A DNA stretch of 64,000 nt, from NCBI RefSeq assembly GCF_048569485.1, contig NC_134355.1, positions 558,406,642-558,470,641 of the forward strand, written 5' to 3'. Origin of the DNA: Anomaloglossus baeobatrachus (Eukaryota > Chordata > Amphibia > Anura > Aromobatidae). The position numbers were made by a program, and so were the translations under genes. Positions 10,745-23,688 of this stretch are shown here, piece after piece. The notes below the pieces were generated by a model. The model worked only from the letters and a program-made list of their open reading frames with translations, ran no database searches and was not told the origin of the DNA. Within the stretch, counting starts at the first letter, position 1; every line of letters starts with the position of its first letter.

Positions 10745-11385
10745 AAAATTTGTTTGTATGTCTTTTGTTTCTTTTTACTTAGTGGGTTGGTAATGGGGGT
10801 GTCTGATAGACACCTTTCCATCACTAACATCAGGGTTTGAGGTCAGCTGACAATTCCATCTGACATCAATCCCATAAACCATTACCCTAATTGAAAGTGC
10901 ACCAGGACAATTGGTAAGAGCAGAGGTGAAGCACCAGAATGGGCGCATCCTATATGATGCACCACTTCTGGGTCGGCTGCGGGCTGGTATGTTTAGGCTT
11001 GGAAAGGCCCAATAACTATGGACCTTCCTAGCCTGATAATATCAGCACGCAGCTCTCTGCTTTACGTTGGTTGGTTATCAGAAATAGGAAGGACCCCACT
11101 TCAGTTTTTAAAATTATTTATTAGGTTAAACAAGGCTATAAACACCCTTTTGTGCCACATGAAAGGCACTAAATGGTGCAAGTGTACAATATGTAGGGGG
11201 GTGAGACATTACTTTGCTTTGCTCAACCTCCGGTTTCTTTTGCTTCCTGCCTTTCAACCAGCTTTATTGTGGCAAAAAAAAACACATCATAAAACACAAG
11301 TGAGTGGAGGTGCAGGATTCATGTGTGAAAGCCTGAGCAAACGCTCATCATGTACACATATCCTAAGGCAATAATCCCTGCCCAC
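10745..11385 (-). repeat. Right arm of the fold-back repeat
   Basis: This is the inverse of 7676-8300. GTGTCTGATAGACACC, CCCATAAACCATTACCC, GCAAGTGTACAATATGTAGG and GTGAGTGGAGGTGCA all occur in the left arm in reverse order. The arms differ by many substitutions, so the pairing is old. Confidence 0.65.
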
Positions 11386-11704
11386 ATGCCTCTAATCCAA
11401 AAATATCCTTTCTCCAGGTTGCAGATTTACTAGAGAACGGACAGTATATAGCCTTGGAAAGGATTTTTCTTTTAAATTTGCAGCAGCAGTATATAATTGC
11501 TGCAATACCAATTAAACACTGCCCTTATGCCTGCTGTAACCTAAGCTCTCCCTCCTAGATCAACTCTCCCTGAACTGCTTGGAGAGAAGAGTGTGACTTA
11601 TAGATGTCGCAATACAGCTGGACAATCCACATTAATGCCAGAAGCCAACATGGCTACGGCATTACTGTGTATGGCAGGCAAGCCCCACATGTAGATTGGT
11701 TGTC
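11386..11704. other. No recognisable feature
   Basis: About 320 bases of mixed composition with no repeat or coding signature that I recognise. Confidence 0.5.
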
Positions 11705-11707
11705 TAA

Positions 11708-12165
11708 AGGGGGCTTTACACGCTGCGACATCGCTAATGCGGAGTCGTTGGGGTCACGGAATTTGTGATGCACATCCAGCCTCATTAGCGATGTTGCTGC
11801 GTGTGACACCGATGAGCGATTTTGCATGTGTGACGCCGCAGGAACGAGGAAGCTCTCCTTACCTGCCTCCCGGCCGCTATGCGGAAGGAAGGAGGTGGGC
11901 GGGATGTTACGTCCTGCTCATCTCCGCCCCTCCGCTGCTATTGGGCGGCCGCTCAGTGACGTCGCTGTGACGCCGCACGGACCGCCCCCTTAGAAAGGAG
12001 GCGGTTCGCCGGTCACAGCGACATCGCCGGGCAGGTAAGTATGTGTAATGGGTCTGGGCGATGTTGCGCGGCACGGGCAGCGATTTGCCCATGTCGCGCA
12101 ACAGATGGGGACGGGTACGCACACTAGCGATATCGGGACCAATATCGCAGTGTGTAAAGTAGCCT
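11708..12165 (+). mobile_element. PIF/Harbinger-like MITE, copy 2
   Basis: Terminal inverted repeats are AGGGGGCTTTACACGCTGCG and its partner ending in GTGTGTAAAGTAGCCT. The element is flanked by TAA on both sides (11705-11707, 12166-12168), the 3-bp TWA duplication typical of Harbinger elements. It is CpG-rich, 458 bp and has no frame. Confidence 0.82.
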
Positions 12166-12168
12166 TAA

Positions 12169-12257
12169 GAGTGCTTGAGCACCTGTGATACTCAATCAAG
12201 TAACAAGCGTACCCGAGCAACCCAATTCTCAATCGAGTATCGAGCATCGGCGAGCAC
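12169..12257. repeat. Left remnant of a MITE split by the hAT insertion
   Basis: GAGTGCTTGAGCACCTGTG to CGGCGAGCAC. It resumes after the hAT as CGAGCACGCTCGCTCATCAC. The last eight bases (12250-12257, GCGAGCAC) are the hAT target site. Confidence 0.55.
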
Positions 12258-12481
12258 CAGGGCCAGATTAAGGTTGGTGGGGGCCCCTGGGCAGAAAATC
12301 TGGTGGGGGCCCCATAACGTTAACATTTTTAGCCATAACAGTAGAGCACGAACTGTAGCATTTAGATATAAATCCAATGAACATTTATCTTATCCTGTTC
12401 TGCCACATTCAGATTTACAGTACTACAATACACAGTCCAGGAAAACTCACAGCCGTCACTTATGCACAGAAAGTAGAGTTA

Positions 12482-13028
12482 AGGCTGCTTTACACGTTTC
12501 AATTACATATGCGATCTCGTATGCGATCGCACACGCCCCCATCGTATGTGCGGAACAGGCAATTTGTTGCCCGTGTCGCACAAACGATTAACCCCCGTCA
12601 CACGCACTTACCTTCCAAATGACCTCGCAGTGGGCGGCGAACATCCACTTCCTAAAGTGGGAGGGACGTTCTGCGTCACAGCGACGTCACACAGCCGGCC
12701 AATAGAAGCGGAGGGGCGGAGATGAGCGGGACGTAAACATCCCGCCCACCTCCTTCCTTCCGCATTGCCGGCGGGACGCAGGTAAGCTGTGTTCATCGTT
12801 CCTGGGGTGTCACACGGTGCGACGTGTGCTACCTCAAGAACGATGAACAACCAGACGTTCAATTTTTAGAAAATGAACGACGTGTATGCGATCAACGTTT
12901 TAACGCACAATTAGGGTCGCACGTAGCTGTCACACACTACAATATCACTAACGATGCCGGATGTGCGTCACTTACGACGTGACCCCTCCGACACATCGTT
13001 AGATATATTGTAGCGTGAAAAGCCCGCT
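12482..13028 (+). mobile_element. PIF/Harbinger-like MITE, copy 3 (nested in hAT)
   Basis: Ends AGGCTGCTTTACACG and GTGAAAAGCCCGCT are flanked by TTA at 12479-12481 and 13029-13031. The CCAATAGAAGCGGAGGGGCG core is shared with the other copies in inverse orientation. Confidence 0.8.
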
Positions 13029-13263
13029 TTAGTCACATATTTTTTATTGATCCCAATGTTAAGGCTGCCAGGGACGGCTCCAGGTTTTTGTGGCCTCCGT
13101 TTGAAAGAGTCTCAGTGGACCCCATCCACACACAGACACGCACATACACATACAGGCATACGTACATATACATATTTGAAGACAAATTCAGAAAAATACA
13201 TATAAACAGACAAATATATGCACAGTCATATACACTGACATACATGCAGACACAGACGCATTA

Positions 13264-13647
13264 GGGCTCATGCGCACGGTGCGTAATTCCATGCATTTAC
13301 GCTGCGTATAGCACTGCAGTGTAAATGCATGTGTCCTGCGTCCCCTATACAATCTATGAAGATTGTGCATGATACGTGAGCACGTTGCTTTTATGAACGC
13401 AGCAATTTGGGTGCTAAAATGTGGACCCAAATCTGTGCGTTCATAAAATGAGCATGTCAATTATTCCATGCGCTATGGATGCAGCTCCCACTCTGTCTAT
13501 GGCGGGGGCAGCAGCCATAGCGCATGAAATCGGCTTTTTTTGTACAGAAAAACTGCATCCATTCTGCAGTGTTTCTGCAGCGATTTGACTCGCACATGTG
13601 CTGTCAAATCGCTGCAGAATATTCAGCAGTTACGTGCGCATGAGCCC
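13264..13647 (+). mobile_element. Second type of TTA-flanked MITE nested in hAT
   Basis: The inverted termini GGGCTCATGCGCACG and CGTGCGCATGAGCCC are perfect over 15 bases. They are flanked by TTA at 13261-13263 and 13648-13650. The element is 384 bp and non-coding. The TTA duplication suggests a Harbinger-type mobilising transposase, but the ends differ from the five other Harbinger-like copies. Confidence 0.8.
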
Positions 13648-13977
13648 TTACAGGTATTAATATGGGGAAGTCGCCAGCAGCCTCACTCACCTCTCCCGCT
13701 TGTTTCCGTCCAGCTACTTCAGGACATGTGACTGTGTTTCACGATGGCTGTCACTAACACACATGACTGCACTGCTGTATATACATCACAGGAGGGGCTG
13801 GTGGCTACAATATATACATTACAGGAGGGGCAGGGGGCATAGACGTTACTGGAGTGGCAAACAGCTCTGGTGGTGTACTCATTACTGGGATGGGTGACAT
13901 AGCGCTTTGGGGGACCCATATAGTTCTGGGGGGGTGCACAGACTGCTCTAATTCATATATACACACACAGTACTGCT

Positions 13978-13984
<7 letters not shown>

Positions 13985-14013
<29 letters not shown>

Positions 14014-14605
14014 CAATGCACCCTCTATCACCCCCTTCACACACACACACACACACACACAATACAATGCACCCCCCATCACCCCCTACACACACACACA
14101 CAAACACACACAATGCACCCCACATCACCTCCTACACACACACACACAATACAATTCACCCCCCATTACCCCTCCCCCACACACAATACAATGCACCCCC
14201 CATTACCCCCCCCACACAATACAATGCACCCCCCATTACCCCTCCCCCCACACACAATACAATGCACCCCCCATTACCCCTCCCCACACACACAATACAA
14301 TGCATCCCCATTACCCCCCTCCACACACAATACAATGCACCCCCATTACCCCTCCCTCCACACACAATACAATGCACCCCCCATTACCCTTCCCCCCCAC
14401 ACACAATACAATGCACCCCTCCCCACACACACAATACAATGCACCCCTCATTACCTCTCCCCCACACACAATACACCCTCCATTACCCCTCCCCCCACAC
14501 ACAATACAACCCTCATCACCCCCTACACACACAAATTACACTGCCCCATCCCTACACACTCCTGTCTCCCCCCCTCGGGTGCTCCAACACCCCCCCCCCC
14601 CCCCC
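13985..14605 (+). repeat. (CA)n and a CA/C-rich minisatellite
   Basis: Pure CA runs give way to a unit of roughly 35 bases (ACACACAATACAATGCACCC + CCATTACCCCTCCCC) repeated about a dozen times. A C-run closes it at about 14590. The long frames across it are by-products of the repeat. Confidence 0.9.
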
Positions 14606-14785
14606 CGAAAACACAGCTGATTTATTAGACTGTCTTTACGGAGAGGGGGAGAGGGTGTGAAGAAAAAAAATGCTGACAGGTGCCTAGTGCCAAGTATGGT
14701 GGGGGCCCCCTTAGAAGCTCTTTTGGTGGGGGCCCCTGGGCTGGAGCCCCGCCTGCCCCGCCTATAATCCTGCCCTGGCGAGCAC

Positions 14786-14990
14786 GCTCGCTCATCACTA
14801 ATGAAGAGACCCAGGTCTTTAACATATGAGAATAGTAATATATTAAATGTAAAGGGGTCACTGAGTTCACAGGGGTCTATAAATTGCAAGTTGTGCTCTT
14901 CCAGCTTCACAAAATATTGCTAGGTTTTTAAGCCACTTGTTTTTTGACATTTCATTTGTGTATTCCATTTTTATGAACAGACAAATGGAT
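14786..14990. other. No recognisable feature beyond the MITE remnant
   Basis: The first 40 bases complete the MITE interrupted by the hAT. The rest is unclassified. Confidence 0.45.
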
Positions 14991-15957
14991 TTAAAAGAGT
15001 TTTCCACTACTCAGACCACCCTTTCTCAATTTCTATATTTGCCCATTCAAAGGCAACTTGTCAGGTCCCTTATGCCATCCAAACCAGCAGCAGTCAGATT
15101 TGCATATCCTTTCCTTATCAGCCCTGTATAACCTCATTATCTAAAATCAATGTGCAAAAAAAGCATTTATTACCTGCGTTCTTTGTATGCAAATTAGGGC
15201 CTTGACTAGTTGAAGTTCCCCAGCTAGTAGGGCTTCTTTCCATGTCATCAGACCCCTGTGGGTGTGATAACATGATTTCCATGAGTGGATCAGAAGACGG
15301 GTGTATGCATCCCGGCTTCAGAAAGGTGAACTGCGCATGATCGGAAGAACAGCTTCTGCATGTAATGGGGAGAAGGAAAAAATACCGTTCAAGTTATGGT
15401 TGTCAAAAGTACTCCTGTGTCAAGTGTTTCACTACTGTATCTATGATGGGGACCGGCTGCAGGGTGATGGACACCACCCTGAAGAGAACAGTAAGTGCCA
15501 CACAACCCGTCTGAAGTGATCAATACGTATGGACTCTTTCTGCTGTAGGAGTGCGGCGCCCTCCATGGCCCGATGCCTTCTCCTTCCTACATTGAAACCT
15601 GGTCTTTCAGGGTTTGTGTGATGTTGTTGTGCTTAATGGGCCAGCACCCAACCAATGGCTTCTTAATTCTCACTTTCTTCAGATGAAACTGAAATCCAAA
15701 AGAGGTGAGACCTTATCCAGCTCTCTGACTTCCTCTGGATGCCAGCTGCTTCCAAAGGAAGTGAAGTGGCTGCTCATTGGATGCAGAGCTCATGTGGCAT
15801 AACAATGTCACGCAAGCTCCAGGAGACCAGGTGCAAATGTCGCAGGAATAGCACTGGCGCCATACATGAGCATAGACTGATTTTATTTTATGGGGGGAGG
15901 GGGGTGGGGAGTATAGCAATTGAGAAAGAGTTGACTGAGTAGTGGACAACCCCTTAA
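14991..15957 (+). mobile_element. MITE-like element with TTAA at both ends
   Basis: The left end TTAAAAGAGTTTTCCACTAC and the inverse of the right end (TTAAGGGGTTGTCCACTACT) form an imperfect inverted repeat that continues through CTTTCTCAATT. Length is 967 bp. TTAA at each end would fit piggyBac or Harbinger mobilisation, and the class is left open. No transposase is present. Confidence 0.6.
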
Positions 15958-16872
15958 TGTAAAAAATGGATCTACTTTACTGATACACAGAATCAGGGGG
16001 TCTTTCATTCATAAATATGGGGTGTGTCTGAGTTCCGTTATGTATCCGTTTTTAGAACACAATACAATTGCGCAACTTTTTCATCTGTTCTAAAAACTCA
16101 CAAGTAGGGGAACCTAGATGAATCATATGATTAATATGGTCCCTCTGCTTACACTTTCATCAGTTATCCAAGTCAATCCATTTTTAATGTTAATTCCGTT
16201 TATCTATGCCTAAAAATTGAATGGACAAATGAAATGTCAAAATATAAGTGTGAATGTTGCCTATTCCATATAAAATACAAATGAAAAACACTTTTTCTCA
16301 ACTCCACAATAAATTTTACAGGAGAAAAATATCAATGGTCACCTCCAGTCTTTTTATTATATACTTTTGTAGACCTTAATCCTATGACTTCTTCTTGAGT
16401 ATCATAAAGGGTGTTCAAAACTATGTATCAACACCAATAACAGCACAATCACATACTTTGTGATTTGCAGAAGCATCCCAATGTCAATCAATTAATTAAT
16501 TAATTAATCAATCAATCAAATTACATTCCCATGGGGATTCAATATGGCTCTGTTGATATACTGAGTCTGTGGCCATTTTTTCTTAATTAATTTTAAGTGC
16601 CCAATGTTGAGAATGAAAATCCTGTTGCCAAGTGGGGCCAACTGTAGCATGAGTGCTAGGGGAGCCCCAACAAGCCACATTACCTTTTCTTGAGTATTTA
16701 GATGTATGGGTTAGGGCAACAAATAAAATGGCTGGAAGAAAGCCTAACTTCAGCTCCATGGTTTGGAGCTAAATGATCAACTTGCATGCCCATGCCATCC
16801 TAAAGAATATACAGTTATATCAGATAAATCTTAAAAACCGCCAATCGATATTCAGAGAACCCCATCATACAG
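15958..16872. other. Unclassified, with an ATTA-type microsatellite
   Basis: No element or exon is recognised. About 16488-16518 is a short run of TTAA/TCAA tetranucleotides. Confidence 0.5.
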
Positions 16873-18112
16873 AATATCACAAAAGTGAGTACATCCCTCA
16901 CATTTTTGTAAATATTTTATTATATATTTTCATGGTACAACACTGAAGATCTGACCCTTTGATACAATGTAAAGTAGTCAGTGTACAGCTTGTACAATAG
17001 CGTAAATTTGATTCGCTCTCTAAATGACTCAAAACACAGCCATTAATATCTAAACTGCTACCAACAAAAAGGAGTATACCCCTAAGTGAAAATGGCTAAA
17101 TTGTGCCCAAAGTGATAATATTTTGTGTGCCCACAATTATTTTCAAATACTGCCTTAACGCTCTTGGGCATAGAGGTCACAAGAGCCTAACAGGAGCCAT
17201 TGGATCCTCTTCTTTCCTCCATGATGACATCACAGAGCTGGTGGATGCTAGAGACCTTGCACGCCTCCACCTTCCATTGTTAGGATGTCCCACAGATGCT
17301 CAATAGGGTTTAGGCCTGGAGACATCCTTGGCCAGTCCAGGTCCTTTACCCTCAGTTTCTTTAGCAAGGCAGGGACCATCTTGGAGGTGTGTTTGGGGAC
17401 ATTTTCTTGTTGGAATACTGCCCTGCAGTCCAATTTCTGAAGAGAGGGTTTCATGCTCTGATTCAGTATGTCACAGTACATGTTGGCCTTCATGGTTCCC
17501 TCAGCCACAGCCGGCAGCACTCATACATCTATTTTGAAAACACGACTTCTGGATATGATTTTTTGGTCTACCATGGTGACGCCTGCTCTGAATGGAACCA
17601 GTTTTGTTAAACAGCTGTATGGTCTTGGCCGATGTACTGCAGCCCAGTTTCAGTGTCTTGGCAAACTTCATATGGCCTAGGCCATCTTTATATAGAGCAA
17701 TAATTCCTTTTTTTCAGATCCTCAGAGAATGATTTGCCATTAAATGTCATGTTGAACTTTCAGTGACCAGTATGAGCTACTGTGTGAGTGATAACACCAA
17801 ATTTAACACACCTGCTCCCCATTCACACCTGAGACCTTGTAACACTAATGAATCACATACCACTGGTGCAGGAAAATGGCTAATTGGGCACAATGCTATT
17901 TTCACTTACAGGTGTACTCACTTTTGTTGTTAGGGGTTTACACATTAATGGCAGTGTGTTGAGTTATTCAGAGGGCACCAAAATTACACTGTTATACAAG
18001 CTTTATATTGACTACTTTACATTGTGTCAAAGTGTCATACCTTCAGTGTTGTCCCATAAAAAGATATAATAAATATTTACAAAAATTTGAGGGGTGTACT
18101 CACGTTTGTGAT
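16873..18112 (-). mobile_element. Internally deleted Tc1 transposon
   Basis: Inverted repeats of about 230 bases are seen: CACAAAAGTGAGTACATCCC (left) pairs with GGGGTGTACTCACGTTTGTG (right). TACAATGTAAAGTAGTCAGT pairs with GACTACTTTACATTGTG. A transposase remnant lies between them. The whole is about 1.24 kb, short of the usual 1.6 kb. Confidence 0.8.
17103..17740 (-). pseudogene. Tc1 transposase remnant lacking its middle
   Basis: The minus-strand start at 17740 gives MANHSLRI and then helix-turn-helix-like sequence (FAKTLKLGCSTSAKTIQLFN) to about 17570. It jumps directly to the late catalytic core: VFQQENVPKHTSKMVP, where the usual QDNDP has become QENVP, and MSPGLNPIEHLW with its Glu. 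The stretch with the first catalytic Asp (about 400 bases) is missing and stops are present. It is dead and old. Confidence 0.75.
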
Positions 18113-19259
18113 ATAATGCATATGACATTTAAGTCAATTTTTACATGTCACTCATCAGTTTAACAAAGAAAATACTAAAGTAACATTTGTTGTTCTTCTT
18201 ATTGTCTATTCATGATTTCAAGACTAGTTGCAGATGATAGCCCAGCAGAAAAGTACGGTAATTAAACTATAAACTCATACCAGGTATTATACTATATTTC
18301 CACAAATGATTTGTTTCAGATTCACTTCATATATCAACTAAAGTGAGAGTATTCTCTAAAGCTGTCCAGTTTAACATTGCACAATACACAAAGTACATTG
18401 TGAAATGTTTACCACTTCTGGATTTTGTAAGGGTTTTTTTTAGCTAGACGCTCTATAATTTGATTGATATATACAGTTTATTCTGTAAACTTGTTTTCAC
18501 ACAGGGTAAATGGGACCAAAAAAATTGCACAAACTACCTCTAAAACTACAAATTTTCCTCTCTATGTAAACCGAACTCAGGGTGATGGCCTACAGGATGA
18601 AGACACTATATTGTCATCTGTATGACCCCAGTTATCTAAGTGGGGGTTTGGTTTTTTTTGGGTTTTTTTCAAAGTATTTTTTATTAAGCCTATTCCAATA
18701 TTTATCTTTATATTTGCTTTATGGTGGTACATACCTTGGTAGGAGTGTGAGAACACTACGGAGAGTCTTGAGCTACACTCTGTAGTGTGTAGATATGTCT
18801 GTATTTCAGGTATAACTGTGGGGTCGGCTGAGCACATGTAGTTAATCATCATCTCAAACAAATATTGGCAAGAGGCACATCAAACAAACAACATCATAGC
18901 TCCAGTGATGAGCCGGACTGGCGGAGGACATTCGAAAGCCAGAAATATGATAGAAAAGATTTGCAGCAGAGACTGGTTTTATAGTAAATTGGAGTCCACA
19001 ATTTGAACATATCGGACTAGACGATATAGTACAGTACTATTGTCTATAAAGGTTTCCGTTCCTCTTGGCAGAGTAGTAGAGTGATTTACCAAACTTTACA
19101 AATAACACTAATATTGAAGTGTAAGGAGGTGGTCGGTGTGAGAAGAACTTTCCCCTGAAGACACCAACCAAAATGTTTCATAATACTTCATGCTTTTGTT
19201 ATTGTAAGATGGACAATGCCATCTAGTGGCCAAAAGGGTACAGTGTTGTATTGTATGCT
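18113..19259. other. No recognisable feature
   Basis: AT-rich sequence with no coding, splice or repeat signature that I can support. Confidence 0.5.
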
Positions 19260-19371
19260 AAGTTAATGAAATGGATCACTGGGTGGGTGATGAGAAACGG
19301 GTTCTATGCTGCGCTAAAAACCACAATTCCAGGAGATGTGATAGGATTCTTTCCTTTATTTTCACAAGTCA

Positions 19372-19413
19372 ACACGTTTCGAAGGCATCACCGCCTTCTT
19401 CATCAGGACAGCA
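19372..19413 (-). ncRNA. Minimal hammerhead ribozyme motif (minus arm)
   Basis: This is the inverse copy of the motif at 19455-19496. On the minus strand it reads GTC, CTGATGA, stem II GAAGGC-GGTGAT-GCCTTC, GAAACGTGTT, GAC. One change in the helix III palindrome (ACGTGT) and one in the stem II loop distinguish it. Confidence 0.6.
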
Positions 19414-19454
19414 GAAGTAGAAAGAACCTTAGGTAGGTTCTTTCTACTTCTGCT

Positions 19455-19496
19455 GTCCTGATGAAGAAGGCAGTGATGCCTTCGAAACGCGTTGAC
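19455..19496 (+). ncRNA. Minimal hammerhead ribozyme motif (plus arm)
   Basis: GTC (helix I, 19455-19457) is followed by CTGATGA (19458-19464) and a stem II GAAGGC-AGTGAT-GCCTTC of six perfect pairs (19466-19483). Then come GAAA (19484-19487), a minimal helix III ACGCGT (19487-19492) and T at the cleavage position 19493. GAC (19494-19496) pairs back with the helix I GTC. An extra A at 19465 departs from the classic core. The very short helix III resembles the small hammerhead variants reported in Penelope-like elements that work as dimers. Activity is inferred, not shown. Confidence 0.65.
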
Positions 19497-19777
19497 TTGT
19501 GAAAATAAAGGAAATAATCCTATCACATCTCCTGGAATTGTGGTTTTTAGCGCAGCATAGAACCCATTTCTCATCACCCACCCAGTGATCCATATCTGTT
19601 CTATCGGGGCTGCGGCTGACCACTCCATACGTCTTTTTATTTGATGCCTTTAAGGAGTTGTGCCTATCACAACTGAAACAGATGAGTACCTGTCTTTTTC
19701 CTTATACCCACTTGTCTACCAGATAAGACCCTATTTGCGCTTCTTTTTTACACAGCTCTCCTGAAGTTAATGAAATG

Positions 19778-21184
19778 TATGTTTATAGGCCTTTAAGAGT
19801 ATAAGGTGTAATGTGTTTTATATAGGACCATTTATGATAGGAAAGACTATATTGTGTAAAGCGTAAGAACGTTTTAGATAAGAATTAGTGCAACTAGGGA
19901 CAAGTGAGCAGACGTAGGGAATTGCTAGCTGAGGTGTTAGTAACATTAAGTTAGTAATGGTTAGGACAGCAGAGTAGTTTATAGACAGAAAAGATGTAGA
20001 AGAGTTAGATAGGTGCAGGTTAGATAAACAGTGCTGGTAGAGTGGAATAGCCGGGTAGCTCAGTTGTATTTCACAGCAAGTACACCGGGAGATAAGGAAA
20101 GGTTTAGCCCATGGGAGGAGCTTGGAAACTAGGTTCCTGGGAGAGAGTCAAAGGAGTGGAGAAAAAAGATGGCTGCCTGAGGAGCAGGATGTGTGTGGTG
20201 CCGGGGTTGGACCGGTTCCTCTATGAGCTGGTCAGTTGTTGGCGGCCTGCTGGGTGACATAGGAGTATGCGGGACCCTCAGAACAAGGAACAGACAGGGA
20301 TGGGACCCTAGGTCACAGTCAGAGCTGGACCAGTCTGCTGTGACTGTACACAGCCAATAAAAGAAGCTCAATATAGTACAGAAATGCACAGAGAAAGGCA
20401 GAAACAGACTAAAAGGAACAGATAAAGGAAGAAGTAGAGAGGAAGGATTTAAAAGTGACTGTATCCTGTATGAGAAAACCCTGAAGAAGAACAAGTAAAG
20501 TTGAGTTATAGAAAAGAAACCCAGATTATTATCTTCTTATTTGAACCTGAACCAGAGAATAGAAGGAACCGAAGTATCCCCAGTGGCAAGTAAGTGGATG
20601 AACCCCATACGTCTAATGGGCCCTCAATCTGCCTGTATCGGGGCCAGGGGGTTGCACGACACACTGACCACGACTATAGTGCCCCCTGTGTCCCTGTTTA
20701 CAGAAGGAAAGGACTAAACACACCAGGCTTTAAACACAAGAAATGAAGACTGAAATGAGACCAACTAAAAGAAATGGAATCAATAACCTATGATCAGTTA
20801 ATGGTACAGATCCAAAAATCAGTTCAGTCAATTCAGCTTTAAATAACTCTATTAATTAAGTTCAGAAAAAATGTAGACAGACAGTACATTCCCCTACCTG
20901 GGGTGTAATATGAATAAGTATACATATCCAAACAGTATCAAACAACTTACAACTTATACAAATTGATAAGAAGGAAAACAATTAGAGGGGAGGTAGAATG
21001 AGATAAAGATTGAAGGGGAGAGAAGGTGGGAAAAAAAGGTGGGGAGGGGAGCATGAATGTATCTACTCCGTTACACCCTAATAGACGTTTGTGACAGGCT
21101 ACATTAAGGGCTATGTGTAGCTCATTTAGAAAGCTGTAATACTTGGGATAGGTTGTGCAAATGTCATTTTAGACATATGTATGA
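19778..21184. other. Unclassified purine-rich stretch
   Basis: From about 19790 to 20640 the sequence is rich in AAGG/GAAG and resembles an LTR or LINE tail in composition. I find no paired ends, polypurine tract or frame to support a call. The remainder to 21184 is AT-rich without a signature. Confidence 0.35.
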
Positions 21185-21186
21185 TA

Positions 21187-22817
<1,631 letters not shown>

Positions 22818-22862
22818 TATGTTTAAAATAATTGCAACTCACTTGGAAAAGAGTTGTATTTT

Positions 22863-23238
22863 TAACGTGAACCTGTCACCATGAAAATGCAGTGAAATGT
22901 ACAACCATCACATTATAAAGAAGTTTGAGCTGAGCGGATTAATATATTTTTGTGAGTAAAGTATAAGTATAACCTGTGCTTTAATCATTTAAACTTCTGC
23001 TCTTTCTGTGATTTTCGGTCCAGTGGGCGATCCTATCAGTGACTGACAGCTTTTCTATATGCACCGTCAATCAGTGATAGGATCGTCCACTACGCTAAAA
23101 AATCCCAGTAAGAGCAGAGGTTTAAGTGTCTAAAACATAGAATAAGCTGAATCTTTGCTAACAAAACTATATATCAACTGCTCAGATCTATACCATGCTG
23201 TTTGCAGATAGAAATGCATTTTCATGGTGCCGTGCGTT
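22863..23238 (+). mobile_element. MITE with CCATGAAAATGCA inverted ends
   Basis: The left end CACCATGAAAATGCAG pairs with the right end TGCATTTTCATGGTG. Further inner pairing (GATCCTATCAGTGACTGACAG versus CAATCAGTGATAGGATC) makes a hairpin at about 23030-23080. It is about 376 bp and non-coding. Confidence 0.6.
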
Positions 23239-23688
23239 TTTCAAGGCGGGGTTATGGTTTATTTAGAAAGGTGTATGGTTTAAGATGTGTCAATGTGCAC
23301 CAAATGTTTTGCAAGATTGAGATATGACCACAACGATCTTGTTATAAAGATGATGGTATCTTTTGAAATTTAAATTCGCCAGCTAATTTAGCCAATGCTT
23401 AAAAAAATTGATTTGTAGCAAACAGATTTGTTGTATCAAAAGCATTGCACATTTGTGACACTCTATGATCTCCTAAGACTGTACATATACCGTTAAGATA
23501 TCGGACATACCAGTACGTCCTTTTTTGCTGTGTGTTCCTGACCTTGAACATACTGGTATGTACTGGCAAAATCATGTGTGCCCTTGCAATCGCCTCCAGT
23601 AGCTCAGCTTACATGGCAGCCAAAACCTGCCTCTCACCTACACCGCCCCTAGCTGTTTAACTCCCTATATGCAGCGATCAACAGTGAT
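23239..23688. other. No recognisable feature
   Basis: Unclassified sequence leading up to the LTR element. Confidence 0.45.

Larger units (their letters stand above)
12258..14777 (+). mobile_element. Non-autonomous hAT element with 8-bp target duplication
   Basis: The element begins CAGGGCCAGATTAAGGTTGG and ends CTATAATCCTGCCCTG, which are inverted termini of the CAGGG type. Perfect 8-bp duplications GCGAGCAC lie at 12250-12257 and 14778-14785, as expected for hAT. GGTGGGGGCCCCTGGGC lies just inside both ends. No transposase frame is present. The interior is filled with two Harbinger-type MITEs and a CA/C-rich minisatellite. Confidence 0.85.
19260..19777. mobile_element. Penelope-like palindromic insertion with 14-bp target duplications
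   Basis: Perfect duplications AAGTTAATGAAATG lie at 19260-19273 and 19764-19777 and bound a 490-base insertion. Arms 19274-19433 and 19437-19592 are inverted copies (ATCACTGGGTGGGTGATGAG ... CTCATCACCCACCCAGTGAT). A short unpaired tail runs to 19763. Each arm holds a hammerhead core. Long target duplications point to target-primed reverse transcription rather than a DNA transposase. Hammerhead motifs of this minimal type are known from Penelope-like elements. No protein-coding part remains. Confidence 0.75.

Noticed and set aside
13854-14660. 268-codon His/Pro/Thr-rich frame
   Set aside because: It translates a CA/C minisatellite inside a hAT. No domain or conserved start is seen.
19790-20640. 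Possible solo LTR
   Set aside because: Composition is suggestive but paired TG...CA ends, target duplication and internal landmarks are missing.
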